In this document: positions 47,348-57,679 of the stretch, piece after piece
Layout of the letters: the number at the start of each line of letters is the position of its first letter
How positions within the stretch are numbered: the first letter of the stretch is position 1
Assembly (NCBI RefSeq): GCF_007830265.1
Contig: NZ_VLKE01000001.1
Location: 6,758,001-6,822,000 of the forward strand
From: Micromonospora olivasterospora
GTDB lineage: Bacteria > Actinomycetota > Actinomycetes > Mycobacteriales > Micromonosporaceae
DNA length: 64,000 nt
Direction of reading: 5' to 3'
The notes under the pieces: model-generated
The model's input: only the letters and a program-made list of their open reading frames with translations
Database searches by the model: none
What the model was told of the DNA's origin: nothing
Program-made: the position numbers and the translations under genes

Positions 47348-48549
47348 CAGCGGCGTCCCGTCGAGGGGGCATCGGCGTCGGGCTCGCCGAGGTCGGGGCT
47401 TGCGGTGCGGGGGGCGGCCGGCCCGGCGTGGGGCGCCAGTTCCGCGTACAGCGCGGCGAGCTGCGCGACCGTGTCGGCCTCGGTCGGCCAGGTCGCCGCC
47501 CGCTCGGCGCCGCGCCGGGCCAGCTCGGCGCGGCGGGTCTCGTCGTCGAGCAGCTCGCGCACGGCCGCGTCGACGGCGTCGACGTCGCCCGGCGGCACCA
47601 GCACGGCGGCGTCGCCGACGAGCTCCGGCAGCCCGCCGACGGCGGTCGCCACCAGCGGCACGCCGGCGCGCAGCGCCTCCTGGGCGAACAGCTGGCGGGC
47701 CTCCCAGTCGCTGGTCACCACGGCCAGGTCCGCGCCCGCGAGCAGGTCGGCCACGTCGGTGCGGTGGCCGAGCAGGGCCACCGGGGCCCGGGCGGCGGAG
47801 ATCCGGGCGGCCAGCGCCAGGTACGCCGGCCCACTGCCGGCGATCACCACGACCGGCGGCGGCGTACGGCGGCGCCACCGGGCGGCGGCGTCCACCAGCA
47901 CGTCGTACCGCTTCTGCGGGTGCAGCCGGCCCACCGACAGGACCAGGGGCTGATCAGCCGCCGCCCCGAACTCGGCCCGGACGGCGGCGCGGCGCCGGCG
48001 CGGCGCGGGCAGGGCCGGCGCGGCGACCGGGGCGAGCCGGGCGTCGGCGGCGCCGAGCGCGGCGACCCGCTGCACGAGGTCGGCGGAGGCGCCCAGGGCG
48101 ACCCGGACGCCCCGGACGACGACACGTTCGGCTAGCCGGGACAGCCCGCCGCGCAGGCCGCGGGCGAGGACCGCGTTGTGCCAGGTGACCACCAGCGGGG
48201 CGGCCGGCCGGGCGAGGACGGCCACCAGCCCGGCGCGCAGCCCGTGGGCGTGCACCACGGCGACCGGCTCCTCGGCCAGCGCGCGCCGCAGCGCGGCGAC
48301 GGCCCGGGCGTCGGTGGGGGCGGGGCTGGCCGGGATCTCGACGGGCCGGAACCGGGCGCCCGCGCCGGTGAAGTCGAACTGCTGCTGGGTGGCGGCGGGC
48401 CCGCAGACCAGCACGGAGGCGCCCGCGTCGGTGAGCCCACGGGCCAGGTAGCGAACGTGCTGGCCGACGCCGCCGGTGCTGGAGGCGAGCACCAGCGCCA
48501 CCGTGCCGGGCCAGCGGACGGCCGGAGTGGCGTCGGTCACCGCGCCCAC
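47347..48549 (-). CDS. Glycosyltransferase family 4
   Basis: The 400-residue GT-B enzyme has an N-terminal Rossmann half (ALVLASSTGGVGQHVRYLAR, VVHAHGLRAG) and a C-terminal nucleotide-sugar half (LVLSVGRLHPQKRYDVLVDA, then DWEARQLFAQEALRAGVPLV with the conserved Glu pair). The sugar and acceptor are unknown. It lies in the operon with a membrane phosphatase-like protein and MurJ, pointing to envelope glycan synthesis. The start may be GTG 48549 or 48540. Confidence 0.88.
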   Translation of the reverse strand: MGAVTDATPAVRWPGTVALVLASSTGGVGQHVRYLARGLTDAGASVLVCGPAATQQQFDFTGAGARFRPVEIPASPAPTDARAVAALRRALAEEPVAVVHAHGLRAGLVAVLARPAAPLVVTWHNAVLARGLRGGLSRLAERVVVRGVRVALGASADLVQRVAALGAADARLAPVAAPALPAPRRRRAAVRAEFGAAADQPLVLSVGRLHPQKRYDVLVDAAARWRRRTPPPVVVIAGSGPAYLALAARISAARAPVALLGHRTDVADLLAGADLAVVTSDWEARQLFAQEALRAGVPLVATAVGGLPELVGDAAVLVPPGDVDAVDAAVRELLDDETRRAELARRGAERAATWPTEADTVAQLAALYAELAPHAGPAAPRTASPDLGEPDADAPSTGRR

Positions 48550-48589
48550 CCCCGGTGCGCCGCTGTCGGTCGGTCGGTCGTCGTCGCGC

Positions 48590-50281
48590 TCACCCCGACA
48601 CCGTCTCCTTCCCGTCGCCCCGCTCCCCGGGGACCATGTCCTCCCGCCGCGGCCCGTCGCCCGGCCCGGCCCTCCGGCCCGCCCGGGTGAGGCGGCGGCG
48701 CACGGCGGCGAGCAGCGGTCGCACGTCCCGGCGGTCCGCCAGGTACGCCACGGCGAGGAACGCCACGCCGACCGCGGCTGTCGACAGCATGCCCTGCACG
48801 ACCGCCGCGGGTCTCGTCGGGGTGCCGGCCCCGGCGAGCCAGCCGGCGGTGGCCGAACCGGCGAGAGCGGCGAGCGCCCCGGCGAACAGCCCGGCCGCCC
48901 CGACGCGGGCCGCGCCGGCCAGCGCCGCCGGCCCGGCCGCCCGGCGCACCGCGAGAACGAGCAGGGCGCCGAGCAGCAGCATCCCCACCGAGTTGGCGAG
49001 GGCGACCGCGAGCACCCGGTCGGCGCGGGGCAGCAGCCCCGCCAGGGGCACGACGGCCACCGGGACCGCGAGCCAGCCGACGGTGATCGCCAGGGTGGCC
49101 GGCCGGGTGTCGCCGCGGGCGTACAGGGCGCGGGAGAGCACGGCGAACAGTCCGTAGCCGAGCAGCCCCGGGGCGAAGCCGGCGATCGCGGCGGCCACCG
49201 GGGCGGGGTCGTCGGCGTAGAAGAACGCGGCGACCGGTGCGGCGGTGCCGGCCAGCGCCGCCGCGCCGAGGCAGCTGAACAGGAACACGCCCCGCGCGGT
49301 CGAGGCCAGCGTACGCCCGTACGCGGCCTCGTCGCCGGCCGCCGACGCGGCGGCGAGCGCCGGGTACGCGGCGACCGCGAGCGGCACGGCCAGCACCGCC
49401 CAGGGCAGCAGATACATGGTCTGGGCCACGTTGAACACCTGCGGCGACCCGGTGGGCCCGCCCGAGACGCTCTTGATGATCACGGCCAGGGCGATCTGCT
49501 GGGCGGTGACCGTGACCGCCCCGGCCACGGCCAGGCCGCCGACGCGGGCGCGGGCGTCGGCGGGGAAGCCGTACCCGGGGCGCAGCCGCAGGCCCAGCCC
49601 GCGCAGCGGGATCAGCAGGGACAGCGACAGCACCACCACGCCGAGGGTGGTGCCCGCGGAGAGGATCAGCTCGCCGCCCCGGCTCACCTCGGCGACCGTG
49701 GCCCCGCGCCCCTCGACGCCGCCGAAGGCCAGGTACACGGCGATGACGGTGACGCTGGACAGCAGCGGCGCGATGACCGGCCAGGCGAACCGGCGGTGCG
49801 CCTGGAGCACCCCGGTGAGCACGATTCCCACCCCGTACAGCGGCAACTGGGGGGCGAAGACGCGCAGCATCCGGGCGCCGGCCGCCAGCTCCGCCGGGCT
49901 CCGGCCGGAGCTGATCGCCTCGACGATTGGGCCGGCCAGCAGCGTGACCGCCACCGCCAGCGGCACCAGCAGGGTCAGCGTCCACGTCAGCAGCGCCCCG
50001 GTGGTGGCGCCCACCGCCCGCCGGTCGCCCGCCGCGACCGGTCCGGCCAGCAGCGGTACGACGAGACTCGCCAGCGCCCCACCGGCCACGATCTCGAAGA
50101 TGATGTTGGGCACGGTGTTCGCGATCACGTACATGCCGCCGAGGTCGCTGCGCTCCACCACCCAGGTGAACACGACGGTGCGCCCGAAGCCGGCGAGCCG
50201 GCTGAGCACGGTGAGCACGGCGATGAGCGCGGCGGCGCCGGCGACGCGGCCGGCGCCGGCGAGGGGTGCCGGTTTCTTCAC
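48590..50281 (-). CDS. murJ: Lipid II flippase MurJ (MviN family)
   Basis: MurJ moves lipid II across the membrane for peptidoglycan synthesis. The 563-residue product has about 14 membrane segments typical of MOP-superfamily transporters (VLTVLSRLAGFGRTVVFTWV at the start, ANTVPNIIFEIVAGGALASL) with conserved polar positions, and a basic cytoplasmic tail (RRLTRAGRRAGPGDGPRRED). It lies between the glycosyltransferase and the MraY-like gene, one base from the latter's end. Whether it or another paralogue is the main flippase cannot be seen. Confidence 0.85.
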   Translation of the reverse strand: MKKPAPLAGAGRVAGAAALIAVLTVLSRLAGFGRTVVFTWVVERSDLGGMYVIANTVPNIIFEIVAGGALASLVVPLLAGPVAAGDRRAVGATTGALLTWTLTLLVPLAVAVTLLAGPIVEAISSGRSPAELAAGARMLRVFAPQLPLYGVGIVLTGVLQAHRRFAWPVIAPLLSSVTVIAVYLAFGGVEGRGATVAEVSRGGELILSAGTTLGVVVLSLSLLIPLRGLGLRLRPGYGFPADARARVGGLAVAGAVTVTAQQIALAVIIKSVSGGPTGSPQVFNVAQTMYLLPWAVLAVPLAVAAYPALAAASAAGDEAAYGRTLASTARGVFLFSCLGAAALAGTAAPVAAFFYADDPAPVAAAIAGFAPGLLGYGLFAVLSRALYARGDTRPATLAITVGWLAVPVAVVPLAGLLPRADRVLAVALANSVGMLLLGALLVLAVRRAAGPAALAGAARVGAAGLFAGALAALAGSATAGWLAGAGTPTRPAAVVQGMLSTAAVGVAFLAVAYLADRRDVRPLLAAVRRRLTRAGRRAGPGDGPRREDMVPGERGDGKETVSG

Positions 50282-50282
50282 G

Positions 50283-51149
50283 TCAGTCGGTTCGCCGGCC
50301 CAGCTCGTCGAGCTCCCGCAGCCCCGGGGTGGCCTGGATGACCTGGGTGAAGCTGACCTTCTCGCTGGCGGCGGTGAGCCCGGCCAGCACGGCGAGCACG
50401 GCGGCCCGGCCGAGCGGGCCGGTGCGGGCGGCCAGCGCCACGCCGAGCACCGCCCCGAGCCCGTTGGCCCCGCTGTCGCCGACCATCACCTGCTCGTCGA
50501 GGTCGTCGGGAAGCAGCCCGGCGGCGGCGCCCACCGCGCCCGCGGCAATCCCGCCGTGCGGGCCCCTGGTCAGCGGCGTCCCGAGCAGCAGGCCGGACTT
50601 CAGCGCCCGCCCCGGGCGCAGGTCCAGCAGGTTGACCAGGTTGGCGGTGCCGGCGACGATCCCGGCGCCGAGCAGCACGTCCACGGTGCGGCCCAGGGCG
50701 CGCTGGCGCCGCCGGCGGGGATGGGCGGCCACCGTGGGGTCGGCGGCGAGCAGCGCGGCGGCGCCGAGACCGGCCGCCCCCACCCCGACGATCTTGACGA
50801 GGCCGGCGGTGACCCGCCCCTCGCGCAGCGCGGCGAGGTGCCCGGCGAAGCCCTTGGCCGCCTTCTGCTCGGGCCGGGCGCCGACCACGTCGTCGTAGAG
50901 CCCGACCGCTCCCCCACCGAGCCCGGCGACGAGCGCGGCCGCGCGGGCGGCCGGCCCGGACGCGCCGAGCGCCCCGGCCGTGGCGGCGCCGGCGGCCAGC
51001 GCCGGCCCGGCGGCCAGGGTGACGGTGCGGCCCCGGAAGTTGGTGCGCTCCAGCGCCGGGGCGGGCGGGGCGGTGCGCACCTGGCGCAGGGCGTACCGGG
51101 CGGCGGCGGCGCCGGCTCCGGCGATCAGCAGGCGGCCCAACAGGCTCAT
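50283..51149 (-). CDS. MraY/WecA-like membrane protein
   Basis: The 288-residue multi-pass protein keeps features of polyprenyl-phosphate glycosyl-1-phosphate transferases: GGAVGLYDDVVGARPEQK (a DD-like start), TANLVNLLDLRPGRALK and VMVGDSGANGLGAVLGVALA. It is shorter than MraY (about 360 residues) and lacks some of the N-terminal helices, so it may be a divergent or degraded family member. It is in the envelope operon beside murJ. Activity is uncertain. Confidence 0.7.
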   Translation of the reverse strand: MSLLGRLLIAGAGAAAARYALRQVRTAPPAPALERTNFRGRTVTLAAGPALAAGAATAGALGASGPAARAAALVAGLGGGAVGLYDDVVGARPEQKAAKGFAGHLAALREGRVTAGLVKIVGVGAAGLGAAALLAADPTVAAHPRRRRQRALGRTVDVLLGAGIVAGTANLVNLLDLRPGRALKSGLLLGTPLTRGPHGGIAAGAVGAAAGLLPDDLDEQVMVGDSGANGLGAVLGVALAARTGPLGRAAVLAVLAGLTAASEKVSFTQVIQATPGLRELDELGRRTD

Positions 51150-51216
51150 CGGTTCACCCCGTTCGGCACGCCCCAGGGGCGGGGGTCAAGGTCGGACATC
51201 CGGGTAGGTTGTTCGC

Positions 51217-52155
51217 TCACTGGGGCAGTTTAGGCAGCAGACTGGCGGCGTTGTCGCCCACGCCGTACTGGCCGGCCTTCTTCTCGGTCAACTGCTGCAC
51301 CAGGGCCAGGCTGGTGACCAACTGGCCCTGCACCGTGTTGGCGTCGTCGACGGTGGAGATGGTCTGCGACAGCACCGGGTCGCCCCGGACGACCGCGACG
51401 ACGTTTCCGCCGGTCGAGCCGATGCCGGCGACGACGATCGCGCCGCTGCGGTCGAACTGCTCGGCGACCTTGACCACCGACTGGTCCTTCTTGTCGGAGT
51501 CCTTGTCCACGTACGGCTGGCCGCTGACCAGCACCACCGCCTCGGCCGGCCCGGTCACCTTGTCGTCGGTCGTGACGTACCCCGCGTTGCTGTACGAGGC
51601 CAGCACCGCCCCGCGGTCGGCCTCGGTGGCCGGCTCGACGCCGGGGGCCCGGTCCAGCAGGACGCTGGCGAGCATGGCGCTGGAGGTCTCCACCCCGTGC
51701 CCGTTGCCCGGCAGCCCGGACGCGGGGGCGGTCGGCCGGGCGGCAGTGACGGCCAGTTCCATCAGGTCGCCGTTGTTCTCGGGGTTGATGAACTTGTCCT
51801 GCAGGTCGACGCGCCCGGTGACGGTGGCGCCGGCGGTCTGGAGCATCTTGAGCACGCCCTCGGTGTGCTCCCGGCCGCTGGGCAGGGTCAGCACCACCAC
51901 CCGGCGGCCGGTGAGCTTGTTCGGCAGGACGACCTGCGCCATCTCCGCCGCGAACTGCTCCTCCATGTCCAGTTCTTTCTGCATGTTGCTGACCTGCTGG
52001 CGCATGAGCTGGTTGTCCTTGCTCAGCCCGTCGACCCGCCCCTTGAGCGAGTCGGCCACCGGCCCGTTGAGGGCGGCCGTGCCGACCACCAGGCCGATGG
52101 CCAACGCCAGGAAGACCGCGGTCAGGGACACCACGTGGTAGCGGAAATTGATCAC
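51217..52155 (-). CDS. steB: SteB/MctB-like copper transporter or septation protein
   Basis: The 312-residue product begins MINFRYHVVSLTAVFLALAI, one membrane segment, then a coiled coil (DGLSKDNQLMRQQVSNMQKE) and a soluble domain outside. This is the layout of MctB (Rv1698) and SteB, a partner of SteA at the septum or a copper-related channel. It follows steA in the same direction. The family name is established; the function in this organism is inferred. Confidence 0.88.
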   Translation of the reverse strand: MINFRYHVVSLTAVFLALAIGLVVGTAALNGPVADSLKGRVDGLSKDNQLMRQQVSNMQKELDMEEQFAAEMAQVVLPNKLTGRRVVVLTLPSGREHTEGVLKMLQTAGATVTGRVDLQDKFINPENNGDLMELAVTAARPTAPASGLPGNGHGVETSSAMLASVLLDRAPGVEPATEADRGAVLASYSNAGYVTTDDKVTGPAEAVVLVSGQPYVDKDSDKKDQSVVKVAEQFDRSGAIVVAGIGSTGGNVVAVVRGDPVLSQTISTVDDANTVQGQLVTSLALVQQLTEKKAGQYGVGDNAASLLPKLPQ

Positions 52156-52182
52156 GCTTGCAGCCTCTTGATCGGTCGGGAG

Positions 52183-53361
52183 CTAGAAGAGCTGGCCGAG
52201 CTGGAACACGAAATTGTTCCACCACTCGCTGACCACGCCCAGGTACGCCTTGCCGACGGTGGAGACCGCCACGGCGGAGGCCATCGCGGCCACCGCGGAG
52301 AGGACCAGCAGCAGCAGTGAGGAGCCGGAGATGCTCTGCCGGTAGAGGCGGCTCACGCCCTTGGCGTCCACCAGCTTCCCGCCGACCTTGAGCCTGGTCA
52401 GGAACGTGGAGGCCATTCCGCCCCGGCCCTTGTCGAGGAACTCGACCAGGGTGGCGTGCGTGCCGACCGCCACCAGCAGGGAGGCGCCCTTCTCGTCGGC
52501 GAGCAGCATGGCCAGGTCCTCGCTGGTCGCCGCCGCCGGGAAGGTGATCGCGGACACGCCCAGCGCGGTCACCCGGGCCAGCCCGGGCGCCCGCCCGTCC
52601 GGGTACGCGTGCACGACCACCTCCGCGCCGCAGCGCAGCACGTCGTCGGTCACCGAGTCCATGTCCCCGATGATCATGTCGGGTGTGTAGCCCGCCTCGA
52701 CCAGCGCGTCGGCGCCGCCGTCGACGCCGATCAGCACCGGCTTGAACTCCCGGATGTACGGGCGCAGCACGTCCAGGTCGGCCTTGTAGTCGTAGCCCCG
52801 GACCACGATCAGGCAGTGCCGCCCCTGCACCTGGGTGCGGATGTCCGGCACCCCGACGCCGTCGAGGAGCAGGTCGCGCTCCTGCTTGAGGTAGTCCATG
52901 GTGTTGGCGGCGAACGCCTCCAACTGCACCGACAGCCCCTCGCGGGCGTCGGCCATGGCCTTGGCCACCGTCTCGGCGTCCTGGAGCACGCCGTGCGCCA
53001 CCGGCTCGTCGCCGACGAGGACGGTGTTGCCCTCGATCCGGACGACGTCGCCCTCCCGGACCCGGTCGAAGATGCCCTCACCCAGGTCGTCCAGGAGCGG
53101 GATACCGGCCCCGATCAGGACCTCCGGCCCCAGATTGGGGTAACGGCCGGAGACCGACGGTTTCGCGTTGAGCACCGCGGCGACGCCGACCGCCACCAGC
53201 GAGTCGGCCGCCACCCGGTCCAGGTCGACGTGGTCGATGATCGCGATGTCGCCCGGGCGCAGCCGGCCGACCAGGCGCTTCGTCCGGCGGTCGAGGCGCG
53301 CGGTGCCGGAGATTGTGTCCGGTTCCGCGTTCCGGTTCCGGCGCAACGTGGGTAGACGCAT
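52183..53361 (-). CDS. steA: SteA, cytokinetic-ring associated protein
   Basis: From ATG 53361 the product of about 392 residues has a cytoplasmic domain resembling thiamine pyrophosphokinase (GVDGGADALVEAGYTPDMII, GDMDSVTDD) followed by one C-terminal membrane segment (SSLLLLVLSAVAAMASAVAV). SteA assists septal peptidoglycan remodelling with SteB in actinobacteria. The ATG at 53370 is a possible alternative start. It follows recN after about 120 bases. Confidence 0.9.
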   Translation of the reverse strand: MRLPTLRRNRNAEPDTISGTARLDRRTKRLVGRLRPGDIAIIDHVDLDRVAADSLVAVGVAAVLNAKPSVSGRYPNLGPEVLIGAGIPLLDDLGEGIFDRVREGDVVRIEGNTVLVGDEPVAHGVLQDAETVAKAMADAREGLSVQLEAFAANTMDYLKQERDLLLDGVGVPDIRTQVQGRHCLIVVRGYDYKADLDVLRPYIREFKPVLIGVDGGADALVEAGYTPDMIIGDMDSVTDDVLRCGAEVVVHAYPDGRAPGLARVTALGVSAITFPAAATSEDLAMLLADEKGASLLVAVGTHATLVEFLDKGRGGMASTFLTRLKVGGKLVDAKGVSRLYRQSISGSSLLLLVLSAVAAMASAVAVSTVGKAYLGVVSEWWNNFVFQLGQLF

Positions 53362-53481
53362 CGTGACCATCCTGGCATGTGAGGCAGGCTTTTCTGTCGC
53401 GACATGCCTGAGCAGGGCCGCCTACCCAGGGAAGCACACCCGGACGCGCACCGGTGTGCTTGCGCTCACAATCGCCCGCGG

Positions 53482-55251
53482 TCAGGGCCGCCGCTCCCGA
53501 GCCGCCACGGCCAGTAGCTCCTCCGCGTGGGCGATACCCAGATCCGAGTCCGGCAAACCCGCCAGCATCCGGGCCAGCTCACGGGCCCGCTCGGTGTCCT
53601 CCACCACCCGCACCCCGCTCGTGGTCACCGCGCCGCCCGTGTCCTTCGCCACCACGAGGTGCCGGTCGGCGAACGCGGCCACCTGCGGCAGGTGGGTGAC
53701 CACCAGCACCTGGTGGCTACGGGCCAGCCGGGCCAGCCGGCGGCCGATCTCCACCGCCGCCTGGCCGCCGACCCCCGCGTCGACCTCGTCGAAGACCAGG
53801 GTGGGCGGGCCGCCCGACCCGGCGAACACCACCTCGATGGCGAGCATCACCCGGGACAGCTCACCGCCGGAGGCGCCCCGCTGCAGCGGCAGCGCCGGGG
53901 CGCCCGGGTGGGCCAGCAGCCGCAGCTCCACCTCGTCGCCGCCGTCCGGGCCCACGCCGACCTCGACGCCGTTGACCGGCAGGCTCGGCTCGGCCCGGCC
54001 CGCCGGCCGGGGCAGCACCGCCACCTCCACCCGGGCGTGCGGCATGGCCAGCCCCGCCAGCTCGACGGTGACCTGCTCGGCGAACCGGGTCGCCGCCTCC
54101 TGCCGGGACACCGACACCCGCCCGGCCAGCTCGGCCACCTCGGCGGCCAGCCGGGACGCCTCCCGGTCCAGCTCGTCGAGCAGGTCGTCGGACGTGTCCA
54201 GGTCGGACAGTCGGGTGCGCGCCCGCTCCGCCCAGGCGATCACCCCGTCGACGTCGTCGGCGTACTTGCGGGTCAACGCCCGCAGTGCCGCCCGTCGCTC
54301 GTAGATCGCCTGCAGCCGCGCCGGATCCGCGTCGAGGGCGTCCAGATACGTCGACAGCTCCGCGGAGACGTCGGCGACCAGGGTCGCCGCCTCCTCCAGC
54401 CGGGCCGCGAGGTCGCCCAGGGACGCGTCGGTGCCGGCCTGCGCCTCCAGGGTGCGTCGAGCCAGCCCGAGCAGCGAGGTCGCGTCCGGCGTCTCGTCGG
54501 TCGGCTCCGCGCCGCCGGCCACGCACTGGTACGCCGTCTGTGCGGCCGTGCGCAGCCCCTCGGCGTGCTCCAGGCGCTGCGCCTCCGCCCGCAGCTCGTC
54601 GTCCTCCCCCGGCTGCGGGTCGACCCGGCTGATCTCGTCCAGCCCCAGCCGGAGCAGGTCGGCCTCCTGGTTGCGCTGCCGGGCGTTGCGCCGCCGGTCG
54701 GCCAGGTCGTCGACCACCGTCCGCCACCGCGTGTGCGCCTCCCGCAGCGCCTCGAGCAGCTTCTCGTGCTCCGGGCCGGCGAACCGGTCCAGCGCGGCCC
54801 GCTGCTCCGCCGGGCGCAGCAGGCGCAGCTGGTCGGACTGGCCGTGCACCGCCACCACCTGCTCGCCGACCTCGCCGAGCATGGCCACCGGCATGCTGCG
54901 CCCGCCGACGTGCGCCCGGGACCGCCCCTCCACCGTCACCGTGCGACTCAGCAGCAGCGAGCCGTCCTCGTCGGGCTCACCGCCGGCGTCCGTCACCCGG
55001 GCGTGCACCGCGGCGGCCACCCGGCCGTCGAGCCGCAACCGCCCCTCGACCACCGCCCGGCCCGGCTCCGCCCGGACCCGGCCCGCGTCGGCCCGGCCGC
55101 CGAAGAGCAGGCCGAGACCGGTGACCACCATGGTCTTGCCGGCGCCGGTCTCGCCGGTGATCACGTTCATCCCGCCGGCCAACGGGAGAGTCGTGTCCTC
55201 GATGACGCCCAGTCCGGTGATGCGCAGCTCCTCCAGCACAGCACCCGACAC
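53482..55251 (-). CDS. recN: DNA repair protein RecN
   Basis: RecN is an SMC-like ATPase in double-strand break repair. The 589-residue product has Walker A GETGAGKTM near residue 32, a coiled-coil middle (ALREAHTRWRTVVDDLADRR, RQRNQEADLLRLGLDEISRV), the signature SGGELSRVMLAI and Walker B TLVFDEVDAGVGG near the C-terminus. The start is GTG 55251, or 55239 as in relatives. It lies between ppnK and steA. Confidence 0.93.
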   Translation of the reverse strand: MSGAVLEELRITGLGVIEDTTLPLAGGMNVITGETGAGKTMVVTGLGLLFGGRADAGRVRAEPGRAVVEGRLRLDGRVAAAVHARVTDAGGEPDEDGSLLLSRTVTVEGRSRAHVGGRSMPVAMLGEVGEQVVAVHGQSDQLRLLRPAEQRAALDRFAGPEHEKLLEALREAHTRWRTVVDDLADRRRNARQRNQEADLLRLGLDEISRVDPQPGEDDELRAEAQRLEHAEGLRTAAQTAYQCVAGGAEPTDETPDATSLLGLARRTLEAQAGTDASLGDLAARLEEAATLVADVSAELSTYLDALDADPARLQAIYERRAALRALTRKYADDVDGVIAWAERARTRLSDLDTSDDLLDELDREASRLAAEVAELAGRVSVSRQEAATRFAEQVTVELAGLAMPHARVEVAVLPRPAGRAEPSLPVNGVEVGVGPDGGDEVELRLLAHPGAPALPLQRGASGGELSRVMLAIEVVFAGSGGPPTLVFDEVDAGVGGQAAVEIGRRLARLARSHQVLVVTHLPQVAAFADRHLVVAKDTGGAVTTSGVRVVEDTERARELARMLAGLPDSDLGIAHAEELLAVAARERRP

Positions 55252-55411
55252 TAGACGCGGGCCCCGACAGTTGACCAGCCGGCGCGGCCGGGGCGCGGTG
55301 ACGTCCGTGCCGACCGGCCCGGCCCGCGTCCGGCGCGGACCCGACCGTCAGCGCCGCCCCGCCGCCGGGGAGAAGCCACCAACCTGCGGCCGGCCGGCGG
55401 AAGAGCCCCGC

Positions 55412-56296
55412 TCACCTGCGGCCGCCCCGCCAGCCGTGGACCGGCAGCCCGAACTTCGCCACCAGCCGGTCGGTGAACGGCCGCGCCCGCAGCCGGACCA
55501 CCCGCACCGGCAGCGCGCCCCGGCGCACCGTCACCCGGGCCCCGGGCGGCAGGTCGTAGACGCGCCGCCCGTCGCACGAGAGCACGGCGAGGGTGGTGAA
55601 CGGGTCGACCGTGATGGAGAACGTCGAGGTGGGCGCGGTGACCAGCGGTCGGCTGAACAGCGCGTGCGCGCTGATCGGCACCAGCAGCAGCGCCTCCACC
55701 TCCGGCCACACCACCGGCCCGCCGCCAGAGAACGCGTACGCGGTGGAGCCCGTCGGGGTGGCGCAGACCACGCCGTCGCAGCCGTACCGGGACAGCGGCC
55801 GGCCGTCGACGTCCACGAGCAGCTCCAGCATCTGGGCCCGCTCGCCCTTCTCGACGCTGATCTCGTTGAGCGCCCAGGACTCGATCGTCGGGCCGCCCTC
55901 GAACTCCGCGGTCACGTCGAGGGTCAGCCGCTCGTCCACGGTGTAGTTGCGCCCGACCACGTCGCGCACCGCCACGTCCAGATCGTCGATCTCCGCCTCG
56001 GCGAGGAAGCCGACCTTGCCCAGGTTGATGCCGAGCAGCGGAGCCTTGGCGGGACGCGCCAGCTCCGCCGCCCGCAGGAACGTGCCGTCCCCGCCCAGCG
56101 CGAAGACGATCTCCGCCCCCTCGGCGGCCTCCAGACCCGTCACCGGCACCACACCGGGCAGGTCCAGGTCCTCCGCCTCCTCGGCCACCACCCGCACCTC
56201 GAACCCGGCGGCGATGAGGTCCGCCGCGACCGCCCGGGCGTGCTCGGTGCTGCGGCGCCGGCCGGTGTGCGTCACCAGCAGCGCGGTACGGCTCAC
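55412..56296 (-). CDS. ppnK: NAD kinase
   Basis: PpnK (NadK) makes NADP from NAD using ATP or polyphosphate. The 294-residue product has the GGDGTFLRAAE motif, then LGINLGKVGFLAE and CDGVVCATPTGSTAYAFSGG (the NAD-binding loops) in order. The start ATG 56296 is sound. A block of 56-base repeats separates it from tlyA. No anomalies were found. Confidence 0.95.
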   Translation of the reverse strand: MSRTALLVTHTGRRRSTEHARAVAADLIAAGFEVRVVAEEAEDLDLPGVVPVTGLEAAEGAEIVFALGGDGTFLRAAELARPAKAPLLGINLGKVGFLAEAEIDDLDVAVRDVVGRNYTVDERLTLDVTAEFEGGPTIESWALNEISVEKGERAQMLELLVDVDGRPLSRYGCDGVVCATPTGSTAYAFSGGGPVVWPEVEALLLVPISAHALFSRPLVTAPTSTFSITVDPFTTLAVLSCDGRRVYDLPPGARVTVRRGALPVRVVRLRARPFTDRLVAKFGLPVHGWRGGRR

Positions 56297-56332
56297 CGGG
56301 CCCGCCCGCCGTTCGCGACCGCAGCGCCCGCC

Positions 56333-56525
56333 AGCCTCGCGAGCTCACTCCTCGCACTCACCGATGCCGCCTTCCGTTCGTGACTGCGGGGCTCGCAAGC
56401 TCACTCCTCGCACTCACCGATGCCGCCTTCCGTTCGTGACTGCGGGGCTCGCAAGCTCACTCCTCGCACTCACCGATGCCGCCTTCCGTTCGTGACTGCG
56501 GGGCTCGCAAGCTCACTCCTCGCAC

Positions 56526-56529
<4 letters not shown>
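56333..56529. repeat. Three-unit 56-base tandem repeat between tlyA and ppnK
   Basis: Units begin at about 56345, 56401 and 56457 with 56-base spacing and contain GGGGCTCGCAAGC, CTCACTCCTCGCACTCACC and GATGCCGCCTTCCGTTC. A fourth partial copy ends in the tlyA stop region. A related single unit lies at 34850-34918. They appear to be copies of a dispersed intergenic element and may act in mRNA ends or DNA structure. Confidence 0.85.
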
Positions 56530-57386
<857 letters not shown>

Positions 57387-57405
57387 GGGGTGGTTCTCCG
57401 GTGGG

Positions 57406-57651
57406 TCAGGACTGGTCGATGGTGGCGAGGGTCTCCCGCAGCGTCTGGTACGCCGCCTCGTACTGCGGGATCTGGTCGGCCGGGGAGAGCGCCTCCGCGT
57501 TGGCCATCGCCCGCACGGCGGCGTCGACCGCCGGGTGACGGGCGTCCTCGACGTCGCCGACGGCGGCCGGCCGCGGCGGCGCGGGCCGGGGACCGGGCGG
57601 CGGCACGGGCCGCGCGCCCGGCGGCGGCCCCGGCCGGAACGGGGCGCTCAC
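57406..57651 (-). CDS. Small conserved actinobacterial protein, 81 residues
   Basis: The proline-rich N-terminus ([20 protein letters not shown]) is followed by a helical C-terminus ([40 protein letters not shown]). A small gene stands at this place before tlyA in many actinobacteria (for example near Rv1693), with no known function. The frame is clean and the C-terminus natural. Confidence 0.7.
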   Translation of the reverse strand: MSAPFRPGPPPGARPVPPPGPRPAPPRPAAVGDVEDARHPAVDAAVRAMANAEALSPADQIPQYEAAYQTLRETLATIDQS

Positions 57652-57679
57652 CGCCCCCCTCCGAGCACCGCGGGCGCGC